Shown in pieces: positions 23,883 through 36,829 of a stretch of 64,000 nucleotides of DNA; the first letter of the stretch is position 1, and every line of letters starts with the position of its first letter. A program made the translations under genes and the position numbers. The stretch is from Holothuria scabra (taxonomy: Eukaryota; Echinodermata; Holothuroidea; Aspidochirotida; Holothuriidae): the NCBI GenBank assembly GCA_037179385.1, contig CM074184.1, positions 13,348,001 to 13,412,000 on the forward strand. The letters run 5' to 3'. The notes below the pieces were generated by a model. That model was not told the DNA's origin, did no database searches, and was given only the letters and a program-made list of their open reading frames with translations.

Positions 23883-24034
23883 GTGAGGTTATCGGTGTGA
23901 TACTTGGCGGGTTACTATACAACCTCTATGGGTCCCGAATACTTTTTCAAGTGGTCTCTGCCGTTGCGTTGGCTACATTTTGTCTATACTCTTTTAGCGT
24001 GACACAAAGGAAACTTGCAAAACACATTCGATAA
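23883..24034 (+). CDS. MFSD6-like gene 1, coding exon 4 (C-terminus)
   Basis: Begins in phase 1 after TTCTTGCAG and completes a glycine codon. It encodes EVIGVILGGLLYNLYGSR, a Gly-rich helix that aligns with EIIGVVGGGIIYQLYGAR in gene 2. A last hydrophobic helix and a short basic tail ending RKLAKHIR follow, with stop TAA at 24032-24034. The four exons sum to 1491 bases, 497 codons including the stop, with no internal stop. The cytoplasmic tail is shorter than that of gene 2. Confidence 0.92.
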
Positions 24035-24424
24035 CAACCATACCAGTTTGTACTGGATAGTTTTAATTGCTATTCGTCGTTTGACGTACCCCATCAACAG
24101 ACTTCAGAAGAAGTTCCTAACTATACTATGCATAAGAAGAAGAGCGAAAGTTGCATGGATTACAAGGCTGAGGTATTATTCTTCTTCGGAAAGCAGTTAA
24201 AGTCTTGTTTTCCCCAAACTGCCGTTGCCAACGGGTCAGGAGAACTTAAGAAAAAGAAAGGTATAAAAACCTTTACTGGCGTATTTGGGTTGTCAAAGTT
24301 GAATCAAGTTTTATCTGGCTTTTTATGGCCATATACCATACTTAAAAAATCAGCTTGGGAAACTTTTCAGAGCTCTGGAACTGAAAAGTCAGAAATTTGC
24401 CCTATTTGACACCACACCATCAAG

Positions 24425-24490
24425 TTAACCAGTTAGTTAGATGGGGGTTTACGGCCCAGCTTTGAACCAATTGGTTCAAGTCGGACCAGC
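24425..24490 (-). repeat. SINE tail fragment
   Basis: TTAGTTAGATGGGGGTTTA..GCCCAG..AACCAATTGGTT matches the reverse complement of the tail of the SINE at 47655-47910. A similar fragment lies at 43520-43590. Confidence 0.55.
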
Positions 24491-24672
24491 ATGGCCTTTT
24501 TGCCAGTTGTTGCTCATTGGCTGGTTTTTACCAGACCATCAAGAAACACCGGTCAACTACATAAAATTTGGAATTTCACTGATAACTGCAGTGCTGTTTT
24601 CCTGAATTTTCTTTTAAGAAATCAAATTGTCTCCAATAGAAACTTTAGGCATTCACATATTTGTCTTGTGAA

Positions 24673-24678
24673 AATAAA
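24673..24678 (+). terminator. Candidate polyadenylation signal of gene 1
   Basis: AATAAA, 639 bases after the stop codon and the first exact match after it. The intervening sequence includes repeat-derived stretches, so the real 3' end may differ. Confidence 0.35.
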
Positions 24679-24879
24679 ACAGTGTTGGAAAATATTTGTA
24701 GATAAAACAGAAGGAAAGCAGCAGTCATGTAAGACACCATAGCATCAAGTTACAACTATTACGGTGCTGTTTTTTACCGTATTGTCTTTTGCAAATTTAT
24801 AAACTTTGTTTATTAAGCTCCTGATTTAAAAAAATGTTTGTCTTAAAAAGGCCACAAAATCTTTTAAAAGTAGCCCCAG

Positions 24880-26131
24880 CAGTGGCGTCACCAGACATTT
24901 CAGTCTAGGGGGGGCACTGAAGGGGCACAACGATTTTATGGGGGGCATATAGACTCCACTCATTGCGCCGGAGGCGCCACCGAGCGCGAAGCGCGAGGCT
25001 TAACGGGTGGGGTCCAGGGGGCGGAGCCCCCGGAAGCTCCTGGGTTTTAGCGTGTTTGTGAGGTATTAAAGACGTTATTTCACGGTAATTTTATTGACTA
25101 AACACTGGTCTAAAAATTACCTCCAGGGTAACTTCAAGTCGGCCTCTCGGTAAAAGACCACTGATTCAGCTACCAAGAGTTTATCCGGCTGACATTTTGA
25201 AAATGGGGTAGATGATCTATAGAGAAAAAAGTTGATGGGCACTTCAATTTGAATTTTGGTGGGGTCCAGGGGACGAAGCCCCCGGAAGCTCCTGGGTTTT
25301 AACGTGTTTTTGAGGTATTAAAGACGTTATTTAAGGGTAGTTTTATTGACTTAACACTGGTGTAAAAGTTACCTCCAAGGTAACTTTCAAGTAAGACTTT
25401 CGGTAAAAAACCACTGATTCAAGTACCAAGAGCGGATCCGGCTGACATTTTGAAAATGGGTTAGATGATCTATAGAGAAAAAAGTTGATGGACACTTCAA
25501 TGTGAGTTTTGGTGGGGGTCCAGGGGCGAGGCCCCTGGAAGCTCATGGGTCTTTAGCGTTTTTGTAAGGTTTTAAAGTTGTTTTTTAAAAGGGTTGTTTT
25601 TACACTGGCCTAGAAAAATACTTACAGGGCAATTTCAAGTAAGATTTTATTTTTGATAACAACACAAACGTTAGTGAAACTACTCTCAGGAGCGTATTAG
25701 GCTGACAATTTGAGGAAGGTGAGCTGCACCGTGACTATAAAGAGAAAGAAAGACAGTTGATGGGCAATTAGATGTGATCCTCTGAAGGAAAACTGTAGGC
25801 TTAATCCTGCTTGAAGGGTTACCTGAGCTGTGCGCCACCTCCAATTGACGTAGTCGGAAGTGTGAAGAAAATTTTGAAAAAACGTAACCCCTCAGACAGG
25901 CGGAAGTGGCATTTCCAAGGTTATTTGCGATATTTTCATTTGGAAACATGAAAATTTACTGCCTTTTCTTTTCAACAGCGGAATCGAATCCTAAACAATT
26001 CATAGTCATACTCTGACTACAGAAGACATATTTTTTTTTGAAAATCTCAAATCTCAGTTGGGGGGAGGGGGCACACGATTTTTCAGGGGGGCACGTGCCC
26101 CCTGCCCCCCCCCCCCTTGGCGACGCCACTG
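24880..26131. mobile_element. Non-autonomous hAT element with internal tandem array (1252 bp)
   Basis: Ends CAGTGGCGTCACCA and, inverted, CAGTGGCGTCGCCA. A perfect 8-bp target duplication AGCCCCAG is present at 24872-24879 and 26132-26139. G-rich and C-rich runs lie just inside both ends. No transposase is encoded. The interior is largely three copies of a ~250-bp repeat. Confidence 0.9.
25005..25760 (+). repeat. Tandem repeat, about 250 bp x 3, inside a hAT element
   Basis: Units start near 25007, 25257 and 25512 with GGGGTCCAGGGG..., followed by a G/C palindrome (such as GGGGGCGGAGCCCCC) and GGAAGCTC.TGGGT. Diverged relatives of the unit occur near 31590, 31950 and 32265 outside any intact element. 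Confidence 0.85.
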
Positions 26132-27720
26132 AGCCCCAGAGCCACAATCCACAGGTTCAAATAACATTATGTAACAACAACAAACTTCAGACGCCGAGCA
26201 ATGTCAGATTCCATAATAGTGAGTGCAGATCCGCCAACCACTTCCAAATTTTCTATATTTCCCTGCAGGAAATCCAGAATCCCAAAATTTTCTTCAATGA
26301 TTGCCCGATATTTTCAAAACTAGTCTGGTATGCAAGAATGCTGCCACGTATATGAAACAATGAGTGGTAATAAACGGAAACTAACTGGCGTTTTCCTAGC
26401 TTTGACTGGAAAGGCTAACTGCCAAAAGTTACTGCGAATAAAGCATATCGGCTGCAACTTCGACTGTGACTCACACGCGGAAGAATTCCGAAATTTTGCC
26501 AGAAATTGTATTTGTCATATAGTAAAATTCTAGCTGGGAGAAGAACCAAAAGCAATCATGAATGGATACACGACATGGGGCAGCTTCATTTCGTAAAGGA
26601 TTCATCAACTCTAAGCCGCGTCAGAAATTCCGAAAAATGTCCTTATTGAAACAGTTTGGACACGCCAAGCTCATCGAAAAATTTGAGGTTTTGCTCAAGA
26701 AATATTGAAAATATTTGGATCATGATAAGAAAATAAACAAAAGTTCCTATATCTTATACCAGATAATTCCAATTTTCCCACCTAACTCATTCCTAGTTCC
26801 TCCAACAACTGCCGGCTTGATCTCTTCCTTATGCAGATGCACATCTTTTAAATTGTTTACAAAATTATTCATAGGAGCGTGCAAGTTTATTATATGTAAC
26901 CAGTGCTCTCGCCCTGCGTGTTATAGAATATCGGATATCTTGCTCCTTTCAACTTTGATGATAATTAAAGATCATTTAGCAGTAAACGAGTATGGCTCCT
27001 CCTAAAGAATTAACTAAGGTGAAAAACTAGAGGACCGGACGTTGTGAAATAATTCCGTTCGACTACCCTGAACTTATCATTGAGGCACTTAATATCTTCT
27101 ACACAATATGATGGTCTAAATGCAGAATAAAGAATCTTCCAAAATGCAGTTAAAACTTTCATCCAGTTAATATCGTGTTTCGATAAAATACCGTCTGCGG
27201 CGGAATACTAATAAGGCTGTTTATGAAAACTATTTTAATGCAATTAACATGTCTAAATCTCGCGTTAGGCTGTTTAAGCCAATTGCGTCTACGGAGAAAG
27301 GTGCGCGCAGCGCGCGAAAAGAAGATGCTATAGAAATTAAAAGATAACATGTCAAATCATCGCAAAATACATGGACTAGTTCACTAATTATAAAAAGCAA
27401 GTGAAATATTGAGAGACGTTTCAAGCGAATGGTGTTCCCCCTCAAAATATTAGGAAGCATGTAGCCCCCGTCCCCTTATCGCCACCAATGTTTAGAAATA
27501 TTATATCCTACCTTTTTAAGCCACCTCTAAGCTAATGCCCCCGCAAATAAATTAATAAATCTCGGTCAAGAACTGCGGCTAGGTATTTTCTTCATATAAT
27601 TCCATTTCACATAAAAGTTCCAGATGCCATTATAAATGTTTCATTCGTTTTTATACGAGATCAAAAAGAAGTCACCATGATTGTCTTGTAAAATGGTCAT
27701 GAAAATAGTGGGGGTTTTAA
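26132..27720. other. Intergenic, nothing recognised
   Basis: AT-rich sequence with hAT-interior-like stretches (26150-26500) and no supported gene. A CGCGCAGCGCGCG palindrome lies near 27302-27315. Confidence 0.4.
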
Positions 27721-29368
27721 CAGTGGCGGAGCTGCCATATGGTCAGGAGGCAGTCGCCCCCATGACGGACCAAAATCGTCTGTCGGCGTCTGTCGTTTAG
27801 GTTTTAGCATAGTTTATGTTCTGCATTGTTTGAATTATTTTACTGTTTTTAATTCTGTTTATATCGTTTTTGGTGTATTACTTTTGTGTTCTGCCCTGTT
27901 TTACTTTCTTTTATGTAAAGCGCTTTGAGGTCATCTGTTGATGTAAGGCGCTATATAAGAATAAATTATTATTATTATTAGTTTACTCTTGCACCATTTT
28001 TTCAAAATACCTAATTTAATAGCGTTGTTTAAGGCCCATATAACAAAAGGCTAAAACAACCACCAGTAACTGTACTATCTGCACTTTATTCTGATGAAAA
28101 GGGTCATCTTCTGTAATATAGGGATAGGTTTTGCCGAAACGTATCTTCATGCCTTATGCGCGCTAATGAATATTGTTGCTGTGCTAAGTTCATTGCTTCC
28201 ACACCAAGCATGATTGTAAGCTTACAAATACACAGACTGACATTAAATTCACTTTCCCGGTCGATAAAAGATGTTCCAAAGGGCGCAACAACAATTGAAG
28301 CACAAATAGTCCTCTTGTTGTCGGCCAAAATAGCTTCCACAACATTTTTCAAAATCATTTGAAGAGAACATTCATGTAAAAATAAAATAAAACTGTTATC
28401 ATATTGGTAATGGTAGTGAGTTTAATGGGCAGTTTCCATTTTACTTTTCTTCAAGTGACCATTCGCATGAAAAATGGCTATTTCAGACACTGCACGTTAA
28501 TCTCATGAAAATGCTTATTTCTGTTCTTCCGTGGTATCGAAAGCCAGAAAATTGCATCAAATAAGCTTAAGTTTAAGCTACTTTTATTTATTATGAATTC
28601 GGTATCTAGAGAGCCAAGCAGACCCCTTGTCTTGGTTATTTCTTTCAATGTACTTAATTGATGGTTATTTCACATGATGTAAATTACCTAAATTAATGTT
28701 TCTTCGTGTTCTTATCTTACTCCAGATACCAAAAATGCACACCTAACGGTGATTAATTTCCATATCCCCCCCCCCCCCGTTAGATTGCTTGCGATTTAGC
28801 TCTAGCACGTTTAATCTTTATCTTCGCAAAGTAGCCCACTTTAACATTTTAAATCAAGAACTGACAATAACACACAAAAGATAAAAACTGCCTCCATACT
28901 AGAATGTGAAAGAGAGGGATAGAACATGTGCGTCCGCAGGTAGGGGCAAGGTGGAATTTGCCCTCCCCTGGAAAATAAAAAACCTGAAAAAAAAACGAAG
29001 AAAAATTAACATCAAAACTATCTCTTAACAGCCATCACAGCGTTTTCCGTATTTATATGCGGTAAAAAGGCTTCAGAAATGTCATTTCCAGCGATCTGAG
29101 AGGCATTTTGGCCAAACTTTTCTTGCGCCCCTCATGGTGGCGCGGAGCTTTTCCCCTTAAAATACTTTAGCCACCCTCGAATTTTCTTTCGCGAAAAAAA
29201 CTTGCTGAGGCGAAATGTCAAAGAAGTCTTCTACCAGGTGTGGAGAATCAAAGGGAAACCTGAAAATCCATGGCTTCGATCGTGCTGAGGCTCAGGGTAT
29301 TTACTCCTTCGAAGCGCCCCTGCAAACCATTTTCGCCCCTCTGACCGAAATCCTTAGCTCCGCCACTG
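27721..29368. mobile_element. Non-autonomous hAT element (1648 bp)
   Basis: Perfect 13-bp ends CAGTGGCGGAGCT/AGCTCCGCCACTG. The flanks GGTTTTAA (27713-27720) and GTTTTTAA (29369-29376) agree at seven of eight bases. It contains an older LINE 3' tail (27840-27975) and a C-run near 28766-28779. No transposase frame is present. Confidence 0.85.
27840..27975 (+). repeat. LINE 3' tail (CR1/L2-like)
   Basis: TGTAAAGCGCTTTGAGG followed by AAGGCGCTATATAAGAATAAATT and a short ATT repeat is the typical 3' end of invertebrate CR1/L2-group LINEs. The coding part is absent. Confidence 0.75.
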
Positions 29369-29957
29369 GTTTTTAAAGAAATTGTCAAAGATTGGTGGAA
29401 AATATTAGAAGAAGAAAGAATACGCAATATATAAAGACAAATATACCAACGCGTAAAGTAGATCAAAGACAGGCAAAATTTGTGGTTCAGTATATTCTTC
29501 AGCCTGCCTAATATTCAGAATAAAATTCTGTTACGAATGATTGCCCCCGTGCACATTCCATGACAGGCCCAAATCAACATGAATCCCCAGAAATTTAACA
29601 TTTTCCCGCGTTGTTGGTTGTGAGAGAGAACATCAATCTGGTTTGTGTATTGGAGGGGCCAAAACTTTCCCAAAAGCCAGAACCATAGAGCGTGTCCTGG
29701 ACCAGACTTGTTTTTAATTATCTACTCACACGAGTAAGTTAGGTGGTTAGTTGGACCCACACAAACGCGATCGTACACATATCTACAAACAAAACATGCG
29801 GATATGAAATCACATTGACCGATATAAGCACATAACATGGATGGATGGCGCCATATTCATGAAGTAGCCTATTTTATTATTGTAATATTTAATGGGCTCA
29901 AAATGACATTTTATCGAAATCTTAAAGTCATCTGTATGTCTTTAAAAGCTCATCAAA

Positions 29958-30335
29958 CTAGAATTCCAGGACCTTGGCTCTTCGCCAGAGAGTCGTGGGG
30001 ACTTTTAGAAAAAAACTAGAATTCCAGGACCACTCAGTGTTTGCCCTTTGGAGGGCGTACTTGTCCATTTGGGACGTTAAGCTCCTTAAGGGAGCAGAAC
30101 TCCTCCGTGAGTAATCGTTTGGTTTTCGCCCCTTGGCTCTTCGCCAGAGAGTCGTGGGGACTTTTAGAAAAAAGAAAAAAAAACTAGAATTCCTCTTTCC
30201 TTTGGAGGGCGTAATTGTCCTTTTGGGACGTTAAGCTCCTTAAGGGAGCAGAACTCCTCCGGGAGTAATCGTTTGGTTTTCGCCCCATGGCTCTTCGCCA
30301 GAGAGTCGTGGGGACTTTTAGAGAAAAGAATTCCT
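29958..30335 (+). repeat. Tandem repeat with multi-hairpin fold, about 155-159 bp
   Basis: There are two full units (about 30014-30170 and 30183-30330) plus a leading partial unit (29958-30015). Each full unit has an outer stem GGGCG/CGCCC (30053-30057 with 30127-30131; 30207-30211 with 30281-30285). It encloses three hairpins: GTCC/GGAC, GCTCC/GGAGC and ACTC/GAGT. A fourth CCCC..GGGG hairpin (inner CTCT/AGAG or TGGC/GCCA) follows, and then CTTTTAG. The run of T is where Pol III could stop. I do not recognise the sequence as any known RNA; no A or B box is evident. Confidence 0.6.
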
Positions 30336-33300
30336 CTTTCATTTGCCTAGCGCATGTGATAATTTTCGATTATGTTTTGCCTAGTCATTTTGTCTCTTAG
30401 TGTCTGATCCTACGTACCAGTACTTTAAAAAGAAAACTAGATTTACTCCCCGAAATAAGGTAAAAATAGGGGAGAGAATATTAGTAAAAGAATACACGCA
30501 GGTAAGTGAAATATTGTGAAACCCTTAAGAAAATACGTACCTAAACAATTGCTTTTTAAATTTTTATTGCGTTTAATCATTGAAGGATGACTTTTACTGA
30601 ATTTGAAATCGATAATATTTAAGCACTGTTTTAAAGTGCTTGCACCGGTTCTATATGCCTTTGTCCAGGTTTGGCGGCTGTAAATTGAAAGGGGGAGTTT
30701 AAGCAAGAAAACAATTTTCACATGTGAAAAAAGGTACATCTACTCAGTGTGGTGAAATTTCCATTCAAATCGGACATGTATTTCTCGAGATATGCAAATG
30801 AAGTTACTAGGTTTGTGTTCCAAAGTTATATTGAGGCCCGCAGAAATTATATAACTTCCTCACAATTACAAGGAATGCTTTGTTTGCCTTTGTTTTTTAA
30901 GACCGTTGTGTTGACCTTGATGTTAAAAGGAATAGGACTTCCCCATGAAGATTGTAAAGTTTGAAAAGTTCACATGCCACTTATGCAAGCACATTTTGGT
31001 TATATGAAACTGTTGAGGATAGAATAGGGTGTAAATTGTAAAGAAAAACAAAAGACTGTCCAGGACTGGGGGGGATATGATGTCATATGTCCTTGCTTCA
31101 TGTTCACTGTTTGTTGAAAATATGACAACTTGTACATATCTTGAGAACCACAAGTTGGATTCCAATGCAAATTCCATCAAAATGTCTAGAATAAGTGTCC
31201 CTCAAAGATATAAAGATCTGGTATAATTAAACCCTTCTGTGAATAGCGAAAAAGCAACAAAACATATTTAAGATGAGGGAGATAAACTAACAAACATAAG
31301 AAATAGCTAAATCTGAAAGCGAAGTCAAAGCGAGAAAACGGGTTAATAAAATGAATATTTCTGATTTAAGCAGTCAATTTTACACACTTGTTCCGTGGGT
31401 ACAGTAAGCCCAATGTCCGTGACGTCATGGGGACGGTCGGTCACTGCTGGTAGCCAGAGGAAGGGTCATAGTGCCCCAGAAGGAAATTTGACGAAGCCTT
31501 GAAAGAATAATGAAACTGAAAAATTTGTGGGGAGAAGAAAGCAGGTAATATTAGCTTTACAAATGTGATATTTTTGAAGGTGCAAAAACCCCATCGGCGT
31601 TGGGTCTAGCTTAAGGACCCCTTTTGGGGCTTCGCCACCTAGATCAGCAACTAAGTGATTTGAGAGGCTTCAAAATGGTCGAAATTCATATTCAAATTAA
31701 GAATTCTAATCTATGAATTTAATTCAGGAGTGAGGTGAGGTAAGGGAAGAGAAGGGAATCGGGAAGTACCATGGCATTTGACTAAAAAGAACATACTTTA
31801 CAATAACTTAAATGGGCAAAGCCAAAATGCTGAAGCTACTCAAAATTGAACATGTGATTGATAATTTGAGACAGGGCATTTTTAAGAGATCCAAAGTGTT
31901 TGGCATTTAAACAATAGGGAGTTCTTTTTAAAATCCAGAGACAATATGCGTGGGGTCCAAGGGCCCGCAACAGTGCCCGGAAGCTCTGACTTTTCAGGCT
32001 TTTTAGAGGACTAAATTGAAGCAAAATAGTACCTTTGTATAGATATTCCTAATGATCCTAAAAGAAACATTTTTACTGGGGCAAATGTGTGTCATGGGGT
32101 CCAATAGGGGGACTGGGACAGTCCTCTCGCTCAGTATGTTTAAAAGTCCCTGATTTAAAAGATATCTTGATAATTTGAAAAAGAAAAGATAGCTTGCACA
32201 AAGTGTTCTTTTAACTGTTTGAAGGACGAAAGTAAACTCTCCTACAGGTTATTGTTAATGTGAGGGTCCAGGGATCAAAGTTCCCGGAAGCTTTGCAACT
32301 TTTCAACTCTGAAATATAATAATTGAGCCAAAGAATAGCCGAAATGTAATAAAAGCAACTTAAATTTGTTTAATTACTTTGTTTAACTGGATGCATGTCT
32401 TTTTGGGGGTCGGTATATTCATTTCCCGGGCGTTCCGGGTTTGCCAATTTACCGACAGACCACCTTGATTTGCCGACGACCAAAACTATTGGAGCTGGGG
32501 GAATGACACCTCAAGTACACCAAAGACAAGGGAGGATGCGCAACGTCACAGCCACAGTGTTTTAATCAATTTCAAACTTCAAATTAAAATTCAGTATTGG
32601 GTCCATATAAAACAAGGTTTAAAAGATATAGGCTAAAATATTAAATGAAACCTATGTTTATTTATATACCCACATTACATATACAGACACATTCGTTCCA
32701 AAGAAAATTGATTCAGATATATACCTTTAACCAGAGGTCAATTGGGGCACGGGGGAGGGGAGCAAGAATTTTACAATGGGAGCGAACCTGTGTTTCGTTG
32801 TTGAAACATACCTTTTTTCGAAAATTGAGTGTGTGCTATTGGGAGGGCGAAACGGATATGCAGAGGGGCAATTGCCTCCACAGTGATGCAGCGCTGCCAC
32901 TGTATGCAAATAAAACACAGCTATATAGTTAAAAAAAAATAAGATTCTTATTAAGTGAAGCAGAAGTGTCTTTCAGTGTCCTTACTGTAACGAAAAAAAA
33001 TTTTTTGCCACATTCAGTTATTGGGGCATGCTCCCCAAAAAATCTCATAAAAATATTGGGGGCCAGGCCCCCTGCCCCCTCCACTTCCACAGCCTATGTA
33101 ACTGGTTTAAATACCATGCCAGATATACATACACATTTTTATATGACCATATTACACAAAGGACTAATGCAAGCACGTAATCACCGAGGGAAGGACAGGA
33201 ATCACAGAGGGAAGGACAGGAGGATAAAATATACCAACCCTACCCTACCCTAACCCATACACTACCTCATTGAAACTATAAAACTTTTTTAAACCTGTTA

Positions 33301-35119
33301 AAGACTGGGCACCATTATGAGTCTACCCTCCTTAACAAAAGGCAACCCCCCCCCCTACATGCGTGAAACATCAGGGGTTAGTTGAATTGGATTGTGCATA
33401 AAACGTCTTTTTGTGTTAAAATGGATCGTGTCTTAAACGTCTTTTTGGTTTAAAAGATAGCATTTTTATCTGCCGTAAAGTAGCACCGAGACCGTCATTT
33501 TCGCTCGAGTTGGCAAAACACTTACACTGATGACAACAAGGTAACGCTGTACTCTACCGTACTGAGCTTAAGTTGGTTTGCGCATCCCACGCTGTGCCCC
33601 ACAGTTCCATTTGCTGTAACGACTTGCCGACTCCCTTATTGGCAGTCCGCACGCTAGCTCTTATTATCTTGTTCCACGGTTAAATAACTCTTTTAGTTAA
33701 TTATGAAAGAATCATTTAATAGTGGTGCATACAAATGTTTAATTGAAGCAATCGTTTAATTAGTTTGGTTAAGGTACAAATTTAAATTAGTTTCTAAAAT
33801 AATTGACTTGTCAAATTAATTTTAATATTCGTAGATTCTAATTTGTGCTCAACTCGCCACTAATTTAAATATACGGGTTTATTTTTGTGATAGCAAGACT
33901 AGGTGCACTTACCATAAAACGGTCGAGAATGATTTTTGCTGTATAGTAATCATGAGTCGAACTCTGTCTCCACACGCCAGTACAGTGTGTAGGTGTGATG
34001 AGATTGCATTTTTAAAACAACTAAGTTGCGAAGCATATTTTTCACACATCAAAACCAATTACTCGTCATCATTGCTTAAAGCAAAAATATAAGTCATGGC
34101 CAGATTTTCAACTCTCCGCAAAAGTTTGAACCAGAATATTGAAAAACTTACTAAAAGTGATGATGGAATCGTCTTTTATGAAGTTCAAATAATAACTCCA
34201 ATAGGAAAGAGATCATTTTGTATGATTATTTGAAAAACTCTCCTCAAATGTGGTAATTTATTGGATTTTATTAGAGTGTTTGATAAAGTCAATGCCTCAA
34301 GACTCCTTCATAAGCATTGCTACTTGTACTGACACCTACATTCAACATTCATTTTCTGCAGCTTACTCAACTCAAAAAGGGGCTTATCAGGGGCAACTCC
34401 CTGATTCAAACAACATCAAAATAAAGCACAATGAGGAAGACATACTACAAAATATTACTGTCAAGTTTCATTGATTTTTGTAAATGTTTTCATATTTTTA
34501 TAACGAAGTTCAGTAGGTGATCGACTTACAATTAGCCCATAGGTATACAGAAATTCACCCACGTGTAAGAATCTATTTTAATGTTTTATTATTAGGTCTA
34601 CATTTTATTTCTTTGTTTAATTTTGACTTAGACTTTATACAATTAAATGGAATCCTGTTCAATTATCGATTCAATTATTTTGTTGCTGTAATTGTAATCT
34701 TCAATAATCATGTTATGAAACAAACGGGCTTTTCGAATGCATATCGACTCATACAGGAGCCATGAAAGTATGTCTACAACATCCCCTCCCCCCCCCCCCT
34801 CTTTCGCCAATATTTTTCCTTTGTTATAACAGGTCTTTTAACTAGAATGCAAAACTGCATTGAGGTTTCTATGATACACAAATGTCCCATTCCAAATAAT
34901 CCCATCATGTACCATTATCTTCCCATTCAAATGTTATTCTAACATGCTCAAAATATGATTAAGATGTGTTAACACCTAACAAGGTTACCTTCACATTTTG
35001 ACCAAAAGTGAGCCTAGATAATCTGTGACCTACGTAAAAGCCATAGGGATAGATAAAGAGAATGAAAAACATACATACAGACAGCTATCTTGAAATATTG
35101 CAATTTCAAAAAACTTCCA
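30336..35119. other. Intergenic, diverged repeats only
   Basis: Holds diverged relatives of the 250-bp GGGGTCCAGG repeat (31570-32300). It also has a hAT-like G/C-rich edge near 33040-33100 with no matching partner, and a short CCCTA-rich run near 33236-33256. C-runs lie near 33347 and 34786. No gene is supported. Confidence 0.4.
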
Positions 35120-35371
35120 CACTCTTAAAATGTTGGTTAAAAAAATTCACCAACACTGGTCACGTATGTCAAATACCTGAAATTGGTTAAATTTTACCCA
35201 ATAATTGTTGATTAATGGGTTACTCAAGAGGTTTTTTTATCACTTTATTGGGTAACCAGCCTGTGGGGTAACCAAATAAACAACACATGTTGGGGAAAAT
35301 TTAACCAATTTCAGGTATTTGACATACGTGACCAGTGTTGGTGAATTTTTTTAACCAACTTTTTAAGAGTG
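35120..35371. mobile_element. MITE with ~80-bp terminal inverted repeats, CACT ends
   Basis: The 252-bp element has its first and last ~80 bp nearly perfect inverted complements. The ends are CACTCTTAAAA and TTTTTAAGAGTG, flanked by CA on both sides. The element at 59145-59364 has similar ends and the same CA flanks. The CACT termini suggest a CACTA-like group, but the superfamily is unproven. Confidence 0.8.
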
Positions 35372-36829
35372 CAGACTTCCAGAAAGGAAAATAGGAATCA
35401 TGCAAACCTTACTTTAAAAGTGGACCCCTCTCATGCTAGAGCAACCCTAAGCAACCATGATACAATTAAGAAATGATATTATGATGGGTTTTGATGGTTG
35501 ATGGTTTTGCATTATCTGCAAAAAGTCTTGAGAGTACACAACACAACTAAGGCCCCTTCCCCCATCCTTTCCAGCTGAAAGGTTTAGTAATACTTTTAAG
35601 ACTTTATTGCGAGTTAGATTACAATACAGAAGTTTGAACCAACACCATAAATACTGTAGAGTCAAGGCATTATTTTGCAATGGCACTACGTAACAATAAT
35701 ATGTATGGGAGAACTTTTGGACAGCTAATTTTCGTACACTAATATTATTGGGGGATTTTTTATGTTTTCACCCACTGCAGATACCACCCTGCTACCAAAA
35801 TATGCTGCTGCATGTTCTAGAACAAATAAAATATTGAAAGGAACTTAAGAATAAAAAAGAAAGAAACATTCACCAATGCACAGCTGAATTTCCCAGTAGG
35901 CCTAGCCAGCTGAGAATACTACACAGAAACATACATGGGTGGGGTAGGTTGAAAATGTCACATATATGCTGTACGTTAGGCAATGACAAAAGTGCCAGAA
36001 CATGCTGAAGAAAATTACATCGCTTTACATCTAAAGCTCACAAACGTACTGCATATTAATGTTGCATAAGGGTTTTTTACCAATGCCTTGTAGCCTAAAT
36101 ATTTTTTATGTTCTTGGCCAAGTGCCTTTTTGTTGATTCTCTTCAGTACTCGACCCTATTTTGTGACGGACGCATCATTTAGCTAGGCCTTTTAGGCCTA
36201 CGTTAGGCCTAGGCAGAAAGTCCTAGCCCACTTGTTCAATCGAACCATACAATTTCGGTCTAACCTTTTCAGTTTAGGGAGCTAGACACTTTGAGTTTTC
36301 AATCCTTCTCAATGTCAAGAATTGTCACGGTAGAGTATCATCAATATATTTACTTTTCCACCCATATGCAAGTCATAGGGTGAACTTTTTTTAACATGTT
36401 CCATTGTGGAAATTTGCGGGATCCTCTAGCAACAATACACAATAAAATTGAATGTGTCCCGAAATGTGATTGGCTGAAAATATGGAATCATTGATTGATG
36501 GAACCGATTACAAGGTTTTTGAAAGAGATTTTCTGTCGAAGTTCACCTAGTCTTCTTAGCAGGTATCGAGTGTGCACTATTCTTTGTTATTAGGTAATGC
36601 AAAATATAAGAGCACGGTGCAAGTACTTGTGCAAAATATGTCCCCAAGCCGCTGTTTCAGCATACATCTACCAAAACCTTTTTGACTTTTCACGATGTTG
36701 ATTGTTCGACAAAGATCCTTAGCGTTTGAAAAGGGGAATTTTAGAAGAATTTTCGAAATTGCGTTATTTCGAGGGTGGAAATGAAAATTACAGGATACTT
36801 GGCATCTCTGTAGGGGCCATCTCCTGACT
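35372..36829. other. Intergenic, nothing recognised
   Basis: AT-rich sequence with a short AGGCCT-rich stretch near 36180-36215. No coding or RNA gene signal was found. Confidence 0.4.

Noticed and set aside
28092..28142. Hammerhead-like CTGATGA..GCCGAAACGTA
   Set aside because: The core blocks are present, but the sequence between them does not form a convincing helix II.
32727..33104. Possible hAT element ending CCTATGTAACTG
   Set aside because: No matching left terminus or target duplication was found.
33236..33256. Telomere-like CCCTA run
   Set aside because: Only three or four imperfect units, so it is too short to be called an interstitial telomeric array.
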